Assembly (NCBI GenBank): GCA_021821195.1
Contig: JAKACT010000003.1
Coordinates: forward strand, 62,001 to 126,000
Source: Pseudomonadota bacterium
GTDB lineage: Bacteria > Pseudomonadota > Gammaproteobacteria > Xanthomonadales > Xanthomonadaceae
Direction of reading: 5' to 3'
Length of the DNA: 64,000 nucleotides
The position numbers and the translations under genes were made by a program. The notes below the pieces were generated by a model. The model was not told where the DNA came from. It made no database searches and worked only from the letters and a program-made list of their open reading frames with translations. How positions within the stretch are numbered: the first letter of the stretch is position 1; each line of letters begins with the position of its first letter. Shown one piece after another: positions 17,340 to 26,547 of the stretch.

Positions 17340-18526
17340 CCGCCAGCAACCTGTGGGGATGCCGCCATCGCCCCATCCGGCACGCTGGACGGCAGGTTCA
17401 CCACCCGCGCCTCCAGCCAGTGCGAATTCTCCAGCCCGTCGTGCTGGCAGTGCTTGAACATGTCCAGCCGCGACATCAACCGCCAGATGGGGCGGGTCAT
17501 CACGCCCTGGGCGTTGGTGTATTCCAGCAGCGCATCGCGCGCGGCCTCGTCCTCCAGCACGATGGCGTTGAGCCACCAGTTGGCGGTGGCGCCTTCGATC
17601 GGCTGCACGAAGCGGACGCCGCTGCCTTCGAAGAACTCGGCATACCGCTGGGCTACGGTCGCCTTGATGGCCAGCATCTCCGGCAAGCGCTCCATCTGTG
17701 CGCAACCCAGCGCCGCATTGAGATTCGGCAGGCGGTAGTTGTAGCCCACCTCGTCGTGCACGAATTCGTACGGATGCGGCACCTTCGCGGTGGTGGTCAG
17801 GTGCTTGGCGCGCCTGGCCAGCGCCTCGTCATCCGTGATGATCATGCCGCCGCCGCCGGTGGTGATGACCTTGTTCCCGTTGAAGCTGAGTGTGGCCAGC
17901 TTGCCGAAGGTACCCGTGTGCTGGGCGCCTACGTAGCTGCCCAGTGATTCGGCGGCATCCTCTACGACCGGGATTCCGTATTCCTTGCACACCGCCACGA
18001 CCTCCGCGATGCGCAGCGGAAAGCCAAACGTATGCATGGGCACGCAGGCGGCGATGCGCTTGCCGGTGGTCGGGTTGTACGCCTGCCCGTCGCGGACGTC
18101 GGCGTTTGCAGTGAGCCAACGGCTAAGAGCCTCCGGGCTCAGGCCCAGCGTGTCGCGGTCCACGTCGATGAAGACAGGCTCTGCACCGGCATAGGTCAGC
18201 GCGTTGCAGGTGGCGATGAAGGTCAGCGCCTGGCTGAGGACCTCGTCGCCACGTTGAACGCCTGCCAGTTGCAGGGCCACGTGGAGGGCAGCGGTGCCGT
18301 TGACCGTGGCCACGGCGTATTTTGCGCCGGTGAACGCGGCGATTCGTTCCTCGAACTCGGTGACCTTGGCGCCGACCGAGGAAACGAAGTTGGAATCGAT
18401 GCAGTCGATCAGGTACTGCTTTTCGTTGCCTTCGAACACGGGGCGGTGCAAGGGGATCAAGCCGTCGCCATGGATCGAGCGCACCAACTCCACCACGGCC
18501 TGGAACTGTCCTGACTGCTGCGTCAC
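17333..18526 (-). CDS. LegC-family PLP-dependent aminotransferase (DegT/DnrJ/EryC1/StrS)
   Basis: 397 residues from a GTG at 18526, chosen because it forms a GTGA overlap with the upstream glycosyltransferase stop and no ATG fits. The PLP lysine is in SFNGNKVITTGGGGM (about residue 215), with the aspartate in VVEDAAESLGS (about 187). The enzyme should transfer an amino group to C4 of a UDP-4-keto-6-deoxy-HexNAc. It precedes the RES module and the 4,6-dehydratase that would supply its substrate, matching the PglE-PglF pairing of bacillosamine synthesis; LegC from Campylobacter jejuni legionaminic acid synthesis is the nearest named subfamily. Confidence 0.88.
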   Translation of the reverse strand: MTQQSGQFQAVVELVRSIHGDGLIPLHRPVFEGNEKQYLIDCIDSNFVSSVGAKVTEFEERIAAFTGAKYAVATVNGTAALHVALQLAGVQRGDEVLSQALTFIATCNALTYAGAEPVFIDVDRDTLGLSPEALSRWLTANADVRDGQAYNPTTGKRIAACVPMHTFGFPLRIAEVVAVCKEYGIPVVEDAAESLGSYVGAQHTGTFGKLATLSFNGNKVITTGGGGMIITDDEALARRAKHLTTTAKVPHPYEFVHDEVGYNYRLPNLNAALGCAQMERLPEMLAIKATVAQRYAEFFEGSGVRFVQPIEGATANWWLNAIVLEDEAARDALLEYTNAQGVMTRPIWRLMSRLDMFKHCQHDGLENSHWLEARVVNLPSSVPDGAMAASPQVAGGA

Positions 18527-19677
18527 GCCTGCATCTCCTTGCCTGCGTCGGAACCGGTGATGCCCATCTCCCGCAGCATCACCGCATTGACCTTGTGCAC
18601 GTCGTATTTGTCTTCGGCGACCTGGCGGGACCGTTGCCCCATGCGCGCCGCAAGATCGGGATTGTCGATGAAGCGCTGCATCGCTGCCACCAGCGCATCC
18701 ACGGATTTGACCGGCACCAGGTAGCCGTTCTCGCCATCGATCACGGTTTCCCGGCAGCCTGGGGCATCGGTGGTGATGATGGGACGGCCCATGGCCATGG
18801 CTTCCAGCACCGTGCGGGGAGTGCCTTCGCGATAGGACGGCAGGACGTAGACGGTGCTGTCGGCGATGGCGGGACGTACGTCCTTCAGCTTGCCGAGGAA
18901 TTCGAGGGTGCCGTCTGCAACCCAGCAATCCAATTCGCCCTGGGCGATCGCATCCGGGTTGGTGTCGATCCAGCCGACCAGGCGGAAGCGCACGTCCGGG
19001 CTGACTGCCCTGATGCGCCGCGCCGCCGCCGCGTATTCGCGCACGCCCTTGTCGCCCAGCAGGCGGCCGATCATCAGGAAGACAGGTGGTGCACCTGTGG
19101 GAAGCGGTCGAACAGCATAGGACGCCACGTCCACTCCGGAGCCGTTCACCACGACCGATGGGATCCCGAGGGGGAGCAAACCCATCTCCCGGAATTGGCG
19201 CTCGTCGTCCGGGTTCTGGAAGAAGACCTTGCTGGACCGCCTGAGGGCTATCTTGTAAAGCGCCATCACTACCCGGGAAAGAAGCCTCCGCCGCTCTCCA
19301 GTAAACGCATACCCAAGCCCAGTAATCAGCGCAAACCTGCTCGGTACGCCAGCCAACCATGCCGCCAAGGTCCCGTAAATCACCGGCTTGACGGTATAGG
19401 CCAGTACATATCGCGGCCGGGTTTTGCGGAACATGGCAAAGAGACGAATGCCGTAGACAAGATCAGCCACGGGATTGGTGCCAGTGCGCCGCATCGGCAG
19501 GCTGACAGCACCGGCCCCGAGCGCGCCCAGTTTGTCGCGAGTCCCTGCATCAAACACTTCCGGAGCCGTTGCAGTCATCGTGATGCCTGCACGCGACAGC
19601 GCCCCGATCAGGCCCCCCCGGAAGGCAATGATCGACTCGGCAAAGCCCGCGATGAGGACCATGTCCCTGTCAGCCAT
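18523..19677 (-). CDS. Glycosyltransferase family 4 (PglA-like)
   Basis: 384 residues from the ATG at 19677, which overlaps the preceding gene by 8 bases; a TTG at 19689 is in frame. The GT4 core has an N-terminal Rossmann domain (VLIAGFAESIIAFRGGLI) and the C-terminal nucleotide-sugar site PSYREGTPRTVLEAMAMG (about residue 288), including the E-x7-E motif. PglA-type enzymes add GalNAc to undecaprenyl-diphosphate-bacillosamine. It lies beside the aminotransferase, 4,6-dehydratase and PglC-like transferase. The sugar it adds cannot be read from the sequence. Confidence 0.87.
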   Translation of the reverse strand: MADRDMVLIAGFAESIIAFRGGLIGALSRAGITMTATAPEVFDAGTRDKLGALGAGAVSLPMRRTGTNPVADLVYGIRLFAMFRKTRPRYVLAYTVKPVIYGTLAAWLAGVPSRFALITGLGYAFTGERRRLLSRVVMALYKIALRRSSKVFFQNPDDERQFREMGLLPLGIPSVVVNGSGVDVASYAVRPLPTGAPPVFLMIGRLLGDKGVREYAAAARRIRAVSPDVRFRLVGWIDTNPDAIAQGELDCWVADGTLEFLGKLKDVRPAIADSTVYVLPSYREGTPRTVLEAMAMGRPIITTDAPGCRETVIDGENGYLVPVKSVDALVAAMQRFIDNPDLAARMGQRSRQVAEDKYDVHKVNAVMLREMGITGSDAGKEMQA

Positions 19678-20827
19678 TGCCGCGTCCAATCACTGAAGCA
19701 AACATATTGCAGAGACGCGGGGCTTGGGCCTGGAGGGAGTACATCTGTTCAACTCGCGCTCGTCCATGCTCGCCCAGAGACTGTCGAAGTCCACGATTTT
19801 CAATCAGCGCCGAAAGTGCATGCTCCCAGTCCTCCTCCGCGTGGGCCAGGTAGCCGTTTCGCCCCTCATCGACAATCTCGTCGTTCACGCCTACGCGGGA
19901 GGCCACCACAGGGCGACTGCAAGCCATGTACTGGATCAGCTTGTAACCGCACTTTCCGCGCTCCCAAGGGCCATCGACAAGTGGCATGACCCCGATGTCA
20001 ATGGAATTAAGCAGTTCGACTTCAGATGCCTCTGTCCATGGCAGGGCTTCGAACGGTGAACCTTCCACCTGATCAGGTCTGGCGCCAATCGCGACAAAGC
20101 GAACCGGATATCGCGCTTGCAATCGCTCCGCGACTCCTGAAAGCAGGCTCAGGTAATGCGCGGTCGCAGGCGATCCGATCCAGCCAATGACAACCGGACG
20201 CCCCTCCCCCCCTGCCATTGGCTGCGGTGCAATGTGGGGATATCGATCAAGATCGATAACGGTCGGCAAATACTCAACGCGCGCGCAACCAGCCGCTACT
20301 GCGCGTTCTGCCAAATACGCGTTTCCTGCCAACACCATATCCGCCCGACGCATCACATCGTCGATCTTGTCCCGCAACACAGACCGCACAAGCGTTGACC
20401 TGTGCAGGTCGTAGTTGTGGAAGATCGCATCGTCGTAATCCACCACGAGCTTTGGACGGGACGGGGTGAACATTCGTTCCAAAAACGAGGGCACCCACGG
20501 CAACAGCTCCTTCTCCACCCAGACGACATCGTATTCCCGCCTGGCAAGCAACTGCCTGATCCTGCGCGAGTAGGCATGCAACGCCTCGGCCCACGGTGCA
20601 CGGCCTGCATACTTCCGGGAAAGGTAATTCTTGTCGAACAACGGATGGATATCGACCGAAAAGCCATGGCCGCGCAGCCGGTCAACATACTGATAGGTCC
20701 GCAATCGGCTGCTTGCCCCCAACGGGTCATATTTGGGCAGGCAAAGGATGCGCGCATCAATCGATGCGACTCCCGTCAGTGTCGATGCCTCTGGATCTGC
20801 GACGCCAAGTTTTTTTCGTTCCGCCAT
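19670..20827 (-). CDS. Glycosyltransferase family 4
   Basis: 385 residues. Recognisable features are the early CLPKYDPLGASSRLRTYQY (about residue 29; a substrate-phosphate loop), the VVDYDDAIF motif (about 127) near the domain hinge, and the C-terminal donor-site sequence GPWERGKCGYKLIQYMACSRPVVAS (about 287-311). GT4 enzymes are retaining transferases. Its start lies 6 bases from the rmlC stop. Donor and acceptor are unknown. It overlaps the next gene by 8 bases. Confidence 0.85.
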   Translation of the reverse strand: MAERKKLGVADPEASTLTGVASIDARILCLPKYDPLGASSRLRTYQYVDRLRGHGFSVDIHPLFDKNYLSRKYAGRAPWAEALHAYSRRIRQLLARREYDVVWVEKELLPWVPSFLERMFTPSRPKLVVDYDDAIFHNYDLHRSTLVRSVLRDKIDDVMRRADMVLAGNAYLAERAVAAGCARVEYLPTVIDLDRYPHIAPQPMAGGEGRPVVIGWIGSPATAHYLSLLSGVAERLQARYPVRFVAIGARPDQVEGSPFEALPWTEASEVELLNSIDIGVMPLVDGPWERGKCGYKLIQYMACSRPVVASRVGVNDEIVDEGRNGYLAHAEEDWEHALSALIENRGLRQSLGEHGRARVEQMYSLQAQAPRLCNMFASVIGRGNG

Positions 20828-20833
20828 AACGAT

Positions 20834-21388
20834 TCAATAACTCGGCAAGCGTTCCGGCGCGACATCCGCAAGGAGTGGCGCAGCGGCGTCCTTCGGCGAC
20901 AGCGACACATCCGCCAGCGGCCAGTCGATCGCCAGCTGAGGGTCGTCCCAGCGCAGCGCGTTGTCGCTGGCGCGGTCGTAGGGCGCGGTGCACAGGTAGG
21001 TGAACACGGCGTTCTCGCTCAGGGTCAGGAAACCGTGGGCAAAGCCTTCCGGGATCCAGAAATGGCGCTTGTTGTCCGCACTCAGGATCGCGGCCGCGTG
21101 CTGGCCGAAGGTCGGCGAACCACGGCGGATATCCACCGCAACGTCGTACACCTCGCCTTCCAGCACGCTGACCAGCTTGCCCTGCACATTGCCCGGCCAC
21201 TGGTAGTGCAGGCCGCGCAGCACGCCGCGCTGCGAGCGCGAGACGTTGTGCTGGACGAACTGCGTGGGCAGGCCATGCTCGGCGAAGCGCGCGGCGTTCC
21301 AGCCTTCGTAGAACCAGCCGCGTTCGTCGCCGAACACCGCCGGCTCGATCACCACGCAACCCGGCAGCTTCGTTTCGATGATCTTCAT
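20834..21388 (-). CDS. rmlC: dTDP-4-dehydrorhamnose 3,5-epimerase
   Basis: 184 residues, the RmlC length. The catalytic motif RGVLRGLHYQ (about residues 54-63) holds the conserved histidine, and FWIPEGFAHGF (about 113-123) the cupin strand. It epimerises C3 and C5 of dTDP-4-keto-6-deoxyglucose. It follows rmlA by 4 bases. The usual next gene, rmlD, is absent: a glycosyltransferase follows instead. Confidence 0.95.
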   Translation of the reverse strand: MKIIETKLPGCVVIEPAVFGDERGWFYEGWNAARFAEHGLPTQFVQHNVSRSQRGVLRGLHYQWPGNVQGKLVSVLEGEVYDVAVDIRRGSPTFGQHAAAILSADNKRHFWIPEGFAHGFLTLSENAVFTYLCTAPYDRASDNALRWDDPQLAIDWPLADVSLSPKDAAAPLLADVAPERLPSY

Positions 21389-21392
21389 GTGG

Positions 21393-22286
21393 TCACTGGA
21401 TCCTGCCGTGCTCGAGCAGGCTCAGCAGGTACTGGCCATAGCCGTTCTTGGCGAGCGGGCGCGCCAGTTCGCGCAGCTGGTCGGCCTCGATCCAGCCGTT
21501 GCCATAGGCGATCTCTTCCGGGCAGCACACGCGCAAGCCCTGCCGCTTCTCGATGGTCTCGATGTAGGTCGAGGCCTCGACCAGCGACTCGTGGGTGCCG
21601 GTATCCAGCCAGGCATAGCCGCGCCCCATCTTCTCGAGCTGCAGCGACGCGTCGTCGAGGTAGCAGCGGTTCAGATCGGTGATCTCGAGTTCGCCGCGTG
21701 GCGATGGCTTGAGCGCCGCGGCATAGTCGCTGGCGCGACCGTCGTAGAAGTACAAGCCGGTGACCGCGTAGTTCGACTTCGGTTGCGCGGGTTTTTCCTC
21801 AAGGCCGACCACCTTGCCGGAGGCATCGAACTCGGCCACGCCGTAGCGTTCCGGATCGCGCACCCAGTAGCCGAACACGGTCGCGCCCTGCTCGCGCGCA
21901 TTCGCGCGTTGCAGCAATTCGGTCAGGCCGTGGCCGTAGAAGATGTTGTCGCCCAGCACCAGGCAGCTCGGGCCGCCGGCGAGGAACTCGCGGCCGATCA
22001 GGAACGCCTGCGCCAGCCCGTCCGGGCTCGGCTGCGCGGCATACTCGATCTTCATCCCCCACTGCGAACCGTCGCCAAGCAGGTGCTGGAACAACGCCTG
22101 TTCGTGCGGGGTGTTGATGATCAGGACTTCACGGATCCCCGCCAGCATCAACACGCTGAGCGGGTAATAGATCATCGGCTTGTCGTACACGGGCAGCAGC
22201 TGCTTGCTGATCGCCTGGGTGATCGGATACAGCCGGGTGCCGGAGCCGCCGGCCAGGATGATGCCCTTGCGTTGCACGGCACTCAC
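21393..22286 (-). CDS. rmlA: Glucose-1-phosphate thymidylyltransferase
   Basis: 297 residues. The nucleotide loop [13 protein letters not shown] (about residues 13-25) and the sugar-site [15 protein letters not shown] are those of RmlA. It makes dTDP-glucose from dTTP and glucose 1-phosphate. The GTG start at 22286 shares GTGA with the rmlB stop. The product feeds both the rhamnose route and, through RmlB, the dTDP-3-acetamido-sugar route encoded at 28058-30069. Confidence 0.96.
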   Translation of the reverse strand: MSAVQRKGIILAGGSGTRLYPITQAISKQLLPVYDKPMIYYPLSVLMLAGIREVLIINTPHEQALFQHLLGDGSQWGMKIEYAAQPSPDGLAQAFLIGREFLAGGPSCLVLGDNIFYGHGLTELLQRANAREQGATVFGYWVRDPERYGVAEFDASGKVVGLEEKPAQPKSNYAVTGLYFYDGRASDYAAALKPSPRGELEITDLNRCYLDDASLQLEKMGRGYAWLDTGTHESLVEASTYIETIEKRQGLRVCCPEEIAYGNGWIEADQLRELARPLAKNGYGQYLLSLLEHGRIQ

Positions 22287-23341
22287 GCCGCCACCCCGCC
22301 GATGCGTTCCAGCCGGTAGCTGCCGTCCAGCACGCGCTTCACCCAGTCCTGGTGGTCCAGGTACCAGTCGATGGTTTCGGCGATGCCGCGCTCGAAGTCG
22401 TACTTCGGCTCCCAGCCCAACTCGTCGCGCAGCTTGCTGGCATCGATCGCATAACGGCGGTCGTGGCCCGGGCGGTCGGCGACATAGGTGATCTGCGATG
22501 CGCGCGGCTGCCCATCCTCGCGCGGGCGGCGCTGGTCCAGCAGAGCGCAGATCGCGCGCACCACTTCGATGTTCTGCTTCTCGGCATTGCCGCCGACGTT
22601 GTAGGTCTCGCCCACCCGCCCCTTCGCCAGCACGGTGCGGATCGCTTCGCAGTGGTCGCTGACGAACAGCCAGTCGCGCACCTGCTTGCCATCGCCGTAG
22701 ACCGGTAGCGGTTCGCCGGCCAGCGCCTTGGCGATCACCAGCGGGATCAGCTTTTCCGGGAAGTGATACGGGCCGTAGTTGTTGCTGCAGTTGGTGGTCA
22801 GCACCGGCAGCCCATAGGTATGGTGGAACGCGCGCACCAGATGGTCGGACGCGGCCTTCGACGCCGAGTACGGCGAATTTGGCGCATACGGGGTGGTTTC
22901 ACTGAACTTGCCGGTCTCGCCCAGCGTGCCGTAGACCTCGTCGGTGGAGACATGCAGGAAGCGGAAGTCGTCCTTCGCCTCGCCTTCCAGCGCCTTCCAG
23001 TAGTCGCGCACCGCCTCGAGCAAGGCCAGGGTGCCGACCACGTTGGTCTGCACGAATGCCGCCGGGCCATCGATGGAACGGTCGACATGGCTTTCCGCGG
23101 CGAAATTCACCACCGCATCCGGGCGATGCTCGGCCAGCAGCCGCGCCACCAGCGCGCCATCGCCGATGTCGCCATGCACGAACACATGGTTCGCATCGCC
23201 TTCCAGCGAGGCCAGCGTATCGCGATTGCCGGCATAGGTCAGCGCATCCAGGTTCACCACCTTGATGCCGCGCCCCACCGCTTCCAACACGAAATTGCCG
23301 CCGATGAAACCGGCTCCGCCGGTGACCAGCAAGGTAACCAT
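22283..23341 (-). CDS. rmlB: dTDP-glucose 4,6-dehydratase
   Basis: 352 residues from the ATG at 23341, which has GAGAGGAG 13 bases upstream; an upstream TTG (23368) would swallow that site. GGAGFIGGN is the NAD loop (about residues 8-16), STDEVYG (about 125) and YSASKAASD (about 158) are the catalytic motifs. The product dTDP-4-keto-6-deoxyglucose is the branch point to rhamnose or to 3-acetamido-3,6-dideoxyhexoses. Confidence 0.96.
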   Translation of the reverse strand: MVTLLVTGGAGFIGGNFVLEAVGRGIKVVNLDALTYAGNRDTLASLEGDANHVFVHGDIGDGALVARLLAEHRPDAVVNFAAESHVDRSIDGPAAFVQTNVVGTLALLEAVRDYWKALEGEAKDDFRFLHVSTDEVYGTLGETGKFSETTPYAPNSPYSASKAASDHLVRAFHHTYGLPVLTTNCSNNYGPYHFPEKLIPLVIAKALAGEPLPVYGDGKQVRDWLFVSDHCEAIRTVLAKGRVGETYNVGGNAEKQNIEVVRAICALLDQRRPREDGQPRASQITYVADRPGHDRRYAIDASKLRDELGWEPKYDFERGIAETIDWYLDHQDWVKRVLDGSYRLERIGGVAA

Positions 23342-23391
23342 ACCGCCTATACTCCTCTCGAAATGCAAAACTGACAGCTAGACATTTTGAC

Positions 23392-24342
23392 TCAACGCGT
23401 TACGCCTCGGGTTAGCCATCTAGGCAACCATCTCCATAACAGGGCATAGCCCTGCCATGTCTCCTTTAATGAAGACCACGAGCCCTTTGCAATAGCAAGC
23501 GTAGTGCGCGAAATGGGTTCGACAAACAACGTTCCCAAAAAAACGAGCGCAGCCCCCCCTAAACTAAAATGCTTGGCGGCATACAAAAGCCTGCTTCGCA
23601 GCGAGTAAAAAAGTCGCTTAGCCTTGACCCGCCTGGAAGTACCTCCTCCCGCATGAAACGCCATCACATTAGATAAATAGATGGAACGCCAGCCAAGCTG
23701 ATGTGCACGCAGTGAGAAATCCAAATCCTCCAAATACACAAAAAAACGCTCATCAAAACCGTCTAATCTTCTAAATAGATTGTTCCGAATCAGGAAAAAA
23801 GCACCAATTACGTGATCTACATCCCTCGTTGAGTCATGCAACCAATCATTCATAAAGTGACCCAATCGGGGAAATATCCGATCGACCCCGACCGAGTGCA
23901 ATAAAAATCCAACTGGAGTAGGAAAGCGCGCGCAACTGCGCGCCACATGACCACTTTCGTCAACCAACTGTACACCGCAAATACCAACCTCAGCATTGCG
24001 CTGATCTTTCATGAACGCGAGAGCTTTTTCCAATGTGTCCGAATAGACAAAAGCATCCGGGTTGAGGAACAAGACAAATTCACCGACAGCGGCCATCGCG
24101 CCAAGGTTGCAGGCCTTTCCAAATCCGAGATTCTCACTGGCGCGAATAAGGGTGACGCCCGACCGATTGCCAACACCCACCTCCGATCCATCGGTAGATG
24201 CGTTGTCCACCACAAAGATCTCCCGGACGACAGGGCTGACAAGCGAATCAATACAGGCTTTGAGCTGGGAACCGGCATTCCAGTTGACTATAACAACAGA
24301 CAATATTGCCTTCATTCCCTCTGAAGATTCACCTGACATCAT
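23392..24342 (-). CDS. Glycosyltransferase family 2, rhamnosyltransferase-like
   Basis: 316 residues from the ATG at 24342 (ATGA overlap with the polymerase gene; a TTG 12 bases upstream is unlikely). The GT-A fold is clear: SVVIVNWNAG (about residue 15), FVVDNASTDGS (about 45), NLGFGKACNLG and the metal-binding LNPDAF (about 95). The segment GGFDERFFVYLEDLDF-like (here DGFDERFFVYLEDLDFS, about 200) is shared with RfbN/WbbL rhamnosyltransferases, which suggests but does not prove a dTDP-rhamnose donor. Two C-terminal hydrophobic stretches (about 255-285) may associate with the membrane. Base composition is lower in GC than the flanks. Confidence 0.88.
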   Translation of the reverse strand: MMSGESSEGMKAILSVVIVNWNAGSQLKACIDSLVSPVVREIFVVDNASTDGSEVGVGNRSGVTLIRASENLGFGKACNLGAMAAVGEFVLFLNPDAFVYSDTLEKALAFMKDQRNAEVGICGVQLVDESGHVARSCARFPTPVGFLLHSVGVDRIFPRLGHFMNDWLHDSTRDVDHVIGAFFLIRNNLFRRLDGFDERFFVYLEDLDFSLRAHQLGWRSIYLSNVMAFHAGGGTSRRVKAKRLFYSLRSRLLYAAKHFSLGGAALVFLGTLFVEPISRTTLAIAKGSWSSLKETWQGYALLWRWLPRWLTRGVTR

Positions 24343-25355
24343 GCAATTGCCCAACGTTCCGCAAATCGCAGATATGGAACCTTGTCAAAGTAAAACAACC
24401 ACGAATAGAACAGGCCGAACAAAACGAGTGTCAACTTCATCAGTAGACGCTCGCGTGCAGGCGCATTCTTAGCCGCATACCCCAACCAGAACAGATTGAA
24501 AAAGAACAGCCCATCCGCCAACCTGAATACAATCACGCCAATGCCAGAGAGCGCATAATAAATCGCCACGCCAAACGCTCCGACGAACCACGAACTTCGA
24601 ACCAAGCGAACGGAACTTTTCATCGCATTACGACCGAACCAAAGCAGCAGCATCGACAAGATGACAGATGGCTGGTACCAAGCGGCACCAGAGAATGACG
24701 TGGAATCCACATACCGCGCTGCCCATTTACCCACGTCACCAACCTCGCCCAAGTCAAAATATCGAGTTGTCCAGTATATAGCAACAACCCCTGCCCCGAG
24801 CACCAGGACTGATAACGCCTTTCTGTATCGCGCCGTAAAATAATCAGCAGTGATTACCGCGGTAAATGCGATGACAGGCACCAGCATTTGATAATGGAAC
24901 AGGATCGACACGACGATCAGAGCCGCACCAAACACATGCCTGCGGACCGAGACAGCAAAGATTCCCAGCATCAGAATGGCGGATGCCACGCCTAGCCGAA
25001 TGGCCGTCATATCGAATAGGAGGAAAAAATATGGGATGTAGTACAGCCATGGCACCACACTTCGCTGGGAAACCTTGGCTATCACATACGCCTTGAGCGG
25101 CACGGATAGAAACGCGACGAGCAAAAGGAATTCCCAAAACCCCCAACCAAGTGCATTCGTCAGTAATGCAAGCCATCTAAACCCAGGCTCAAACCTGCTT
25201 AAGCCAATCTGGTATTGGGATAGGCTATAAAAAGCCTCGTACTGTTCAAAATCCCGATCCAGGCCAAACACTCGCAAGCCTGCGAGCATGGCAAGTAGCA
25301 ACCCAACCACAACGGCCGAAAAAGAACGCCGACTAAAGAAAACGCGCTTGTTCAT
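24339..25355 (-). CDS. wzy: O-antigen/EPS polymerase, EpsG-type (Wzy)
   Basis: 338 residues with about 9-10 hydrophobic segments spread over the whole length. The N-terminal RVFGLDRDFEQYEAFY motif (about residues 28-43: R, D and Y in the first loop) and the following ...RFEPGFRWL match the EpsG family of polysaccharide polymerases. The enzyme polymerises lipid-linked repeat units at the periplasmic face. It overlaps both neighbours by 4 bases. Its codon use is AT-rich relative to the rest of the window, the usual mark of the variable centre of an O-antigen locus. The symbol is given for function, not sequence identity. Confidence 0.82.
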   Translation of the reverse strand: MNKRVFFSRRSFSAVVVGLLLAMLAGLRVFGLDRDFEQYEAFYSLSQYQIGLSRFEPGFRWLALLTNALGWGFWEFLLLVAFLSVPLKAYVIAKVSQRSVVPWLYYIPYFFLLFDMTAIRLGVASAILMLGIFAVSVRRHVFGAALIVVSILFHYQMLVPVIAFTAVITADYFTARYRKALSVLVLGAGVVAIYWTTRYFDLGEVGDVGKWAARYVDSTSFSGAAWYQPSVILSMLLLWFGRNAMKSSVRLVRSSWFVGAFGVAIYYALSGIGVIVFRLADGLFFFNLFWLGYAAKNAPARERLLMKLTLVLFGLFYSWLFYFDKVPYLRFAERWAIA

Positions 25356-26458
25356 CTACTAGCCAGCATATCTTCAAGGTGCCGATTAAATGCATGTGTT
25401 ACGTGTGGCCAACTCAAAGGGGCGACATCCCCAAGACCACGCATCGACTTAGACCTCGCTACATTCCAGTCAATTGCTTGAATCGCTTCCGCGAACTGAA
25501 CAGGCCCACCTTGTGGAATTATCCAGCTGTTTTCTACCGTGCCCGGCGAATAACCAGTATGGATCACTGGCGTGCCACAGGCCAATGCTTCCATCACCGG
25601 ATAGTGATATGCGCCTGGCTGAACCTTCCCCGCCGCAAGATACACGTCCACCGATCGATAAAAATCGCCCAACTCAGCATCGCCCGAGGGAATCACCACC
25701 TCAACGTTCGGATGCGTCCAACCAACAGGCAAATTTCCGTAGGCAACCTTTAGCCAATAACGCTCGTCCTGTTTATATAAATGTTCAAAAGCCTCAAGCA
25801 CGTCCCGCGTACCTTTATGTGGCTCATGCCGCCCGATACAGCCCAATGTGATACGACCCTGTGGCGATGAACGGGTCACCGCCGGATAAAAATGTGCTGG
25901 ATCAAACCCTGGTGGCACACAAGCATCCGCCTCAATTTCTTTGTAAGACAAATATATTGGAGCATTGACTATCTGCTTCAGCCCCATCCCGTAACTTTGT
26001 CGAGATATCGCCTCATACACCTTGTTTTTTATTCCGGGCAATGCCCCATAATACTCAGGCTCATACGCCTGAATGTAATAGACGACTTTCTTGCGTGCAT
26101 TCGCCCCCAAAACAGATGGGAGAACAGTCAACGAATGATTCGAGAGAATTCCATCATACCCTGAGGCCATCCTTCGCACAGCCCGAAAGATCGCCCACAT
26201 GTTGGTCAATCCATTGAAATACGGAGGAATATCTGACGAGGGCGTAGCTGGGCGCCCCATTAAATCAACCAAGTGAATTTCTGCGCTTGTTGGAAAGTAT
26301 GGAACTGCCATATACCGATTAACTAGAAATGTCGCATGATGCCCCTCGGAAACAAGGCCATCAGCCAACCTCGAGAGAACTCGATAACCACCGGCCTTTC
26401 CAAATCCCAGCACTGGAATCAATATCTTCAACTGAACCCCCGATAACAGCTTGCGCAC
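25352..26458 (-). CDS. Glycosyltransferase family 4
   Basis: 368 residues from GTG at 26458; a TTG at 26431 (MKILIPVLGFGKAGG-like) has a better GGGGG ribosome site and may be the true start, giving 359 residues. The N-terminal loop GFGKAGGYRVLSRL (about residue 18) and the donor-site segment YHYPVMEALACGTPVIHT (about 283-300, with E-x7-E incomplete) fit GT4 proteins. The linker CIGRHEPHKGTRDVLEAF is the usual beginning of the second Rossmann domain. Donor unknown. AT-rich like the adjoining polymerase. Confidence 0.8.
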   Translation of the reverse strand: MRKLLSGVQLKILIPVLGFGKAGGYRVLSRLADGLVSEGHHATFLVNRYMAVPYFPTSAEIHLVDLMGRPATPSSDIPPYFNGLTNMWAIFRAVRRMASGYDGILSNHSLTVLPSVLGANARKKVVYYIQAYEPEYYGALPGIKNKVYEAISRQSYGMGLKQIVNAPIYLSYKEIEADACVPPGFDPAHFYPAVTRSSPQGRITLGCIGRHEPHKGTRDVLEAFEHLYKQDERYWLKVAYGNLPVGWTHPNVEVVIPSGDAELGDFYRSVDVYLAAGKVQPGAYHYPVMEALACGTPVIHTGYSPGTVENSWIIPQGGPVQFAEAIQAIDWNVARSKSMRGLGDVAPLSWPHVTHAFNRHLEDMLASR

Positions 26459-26547
26459 CCTTAATTTTATTACCGCGACCTGCCAATAATAAAATTTCCA
26501 ACCACGGAATTGATAGATGCCCCATGTTTATTCGCATTTATCTTAGA

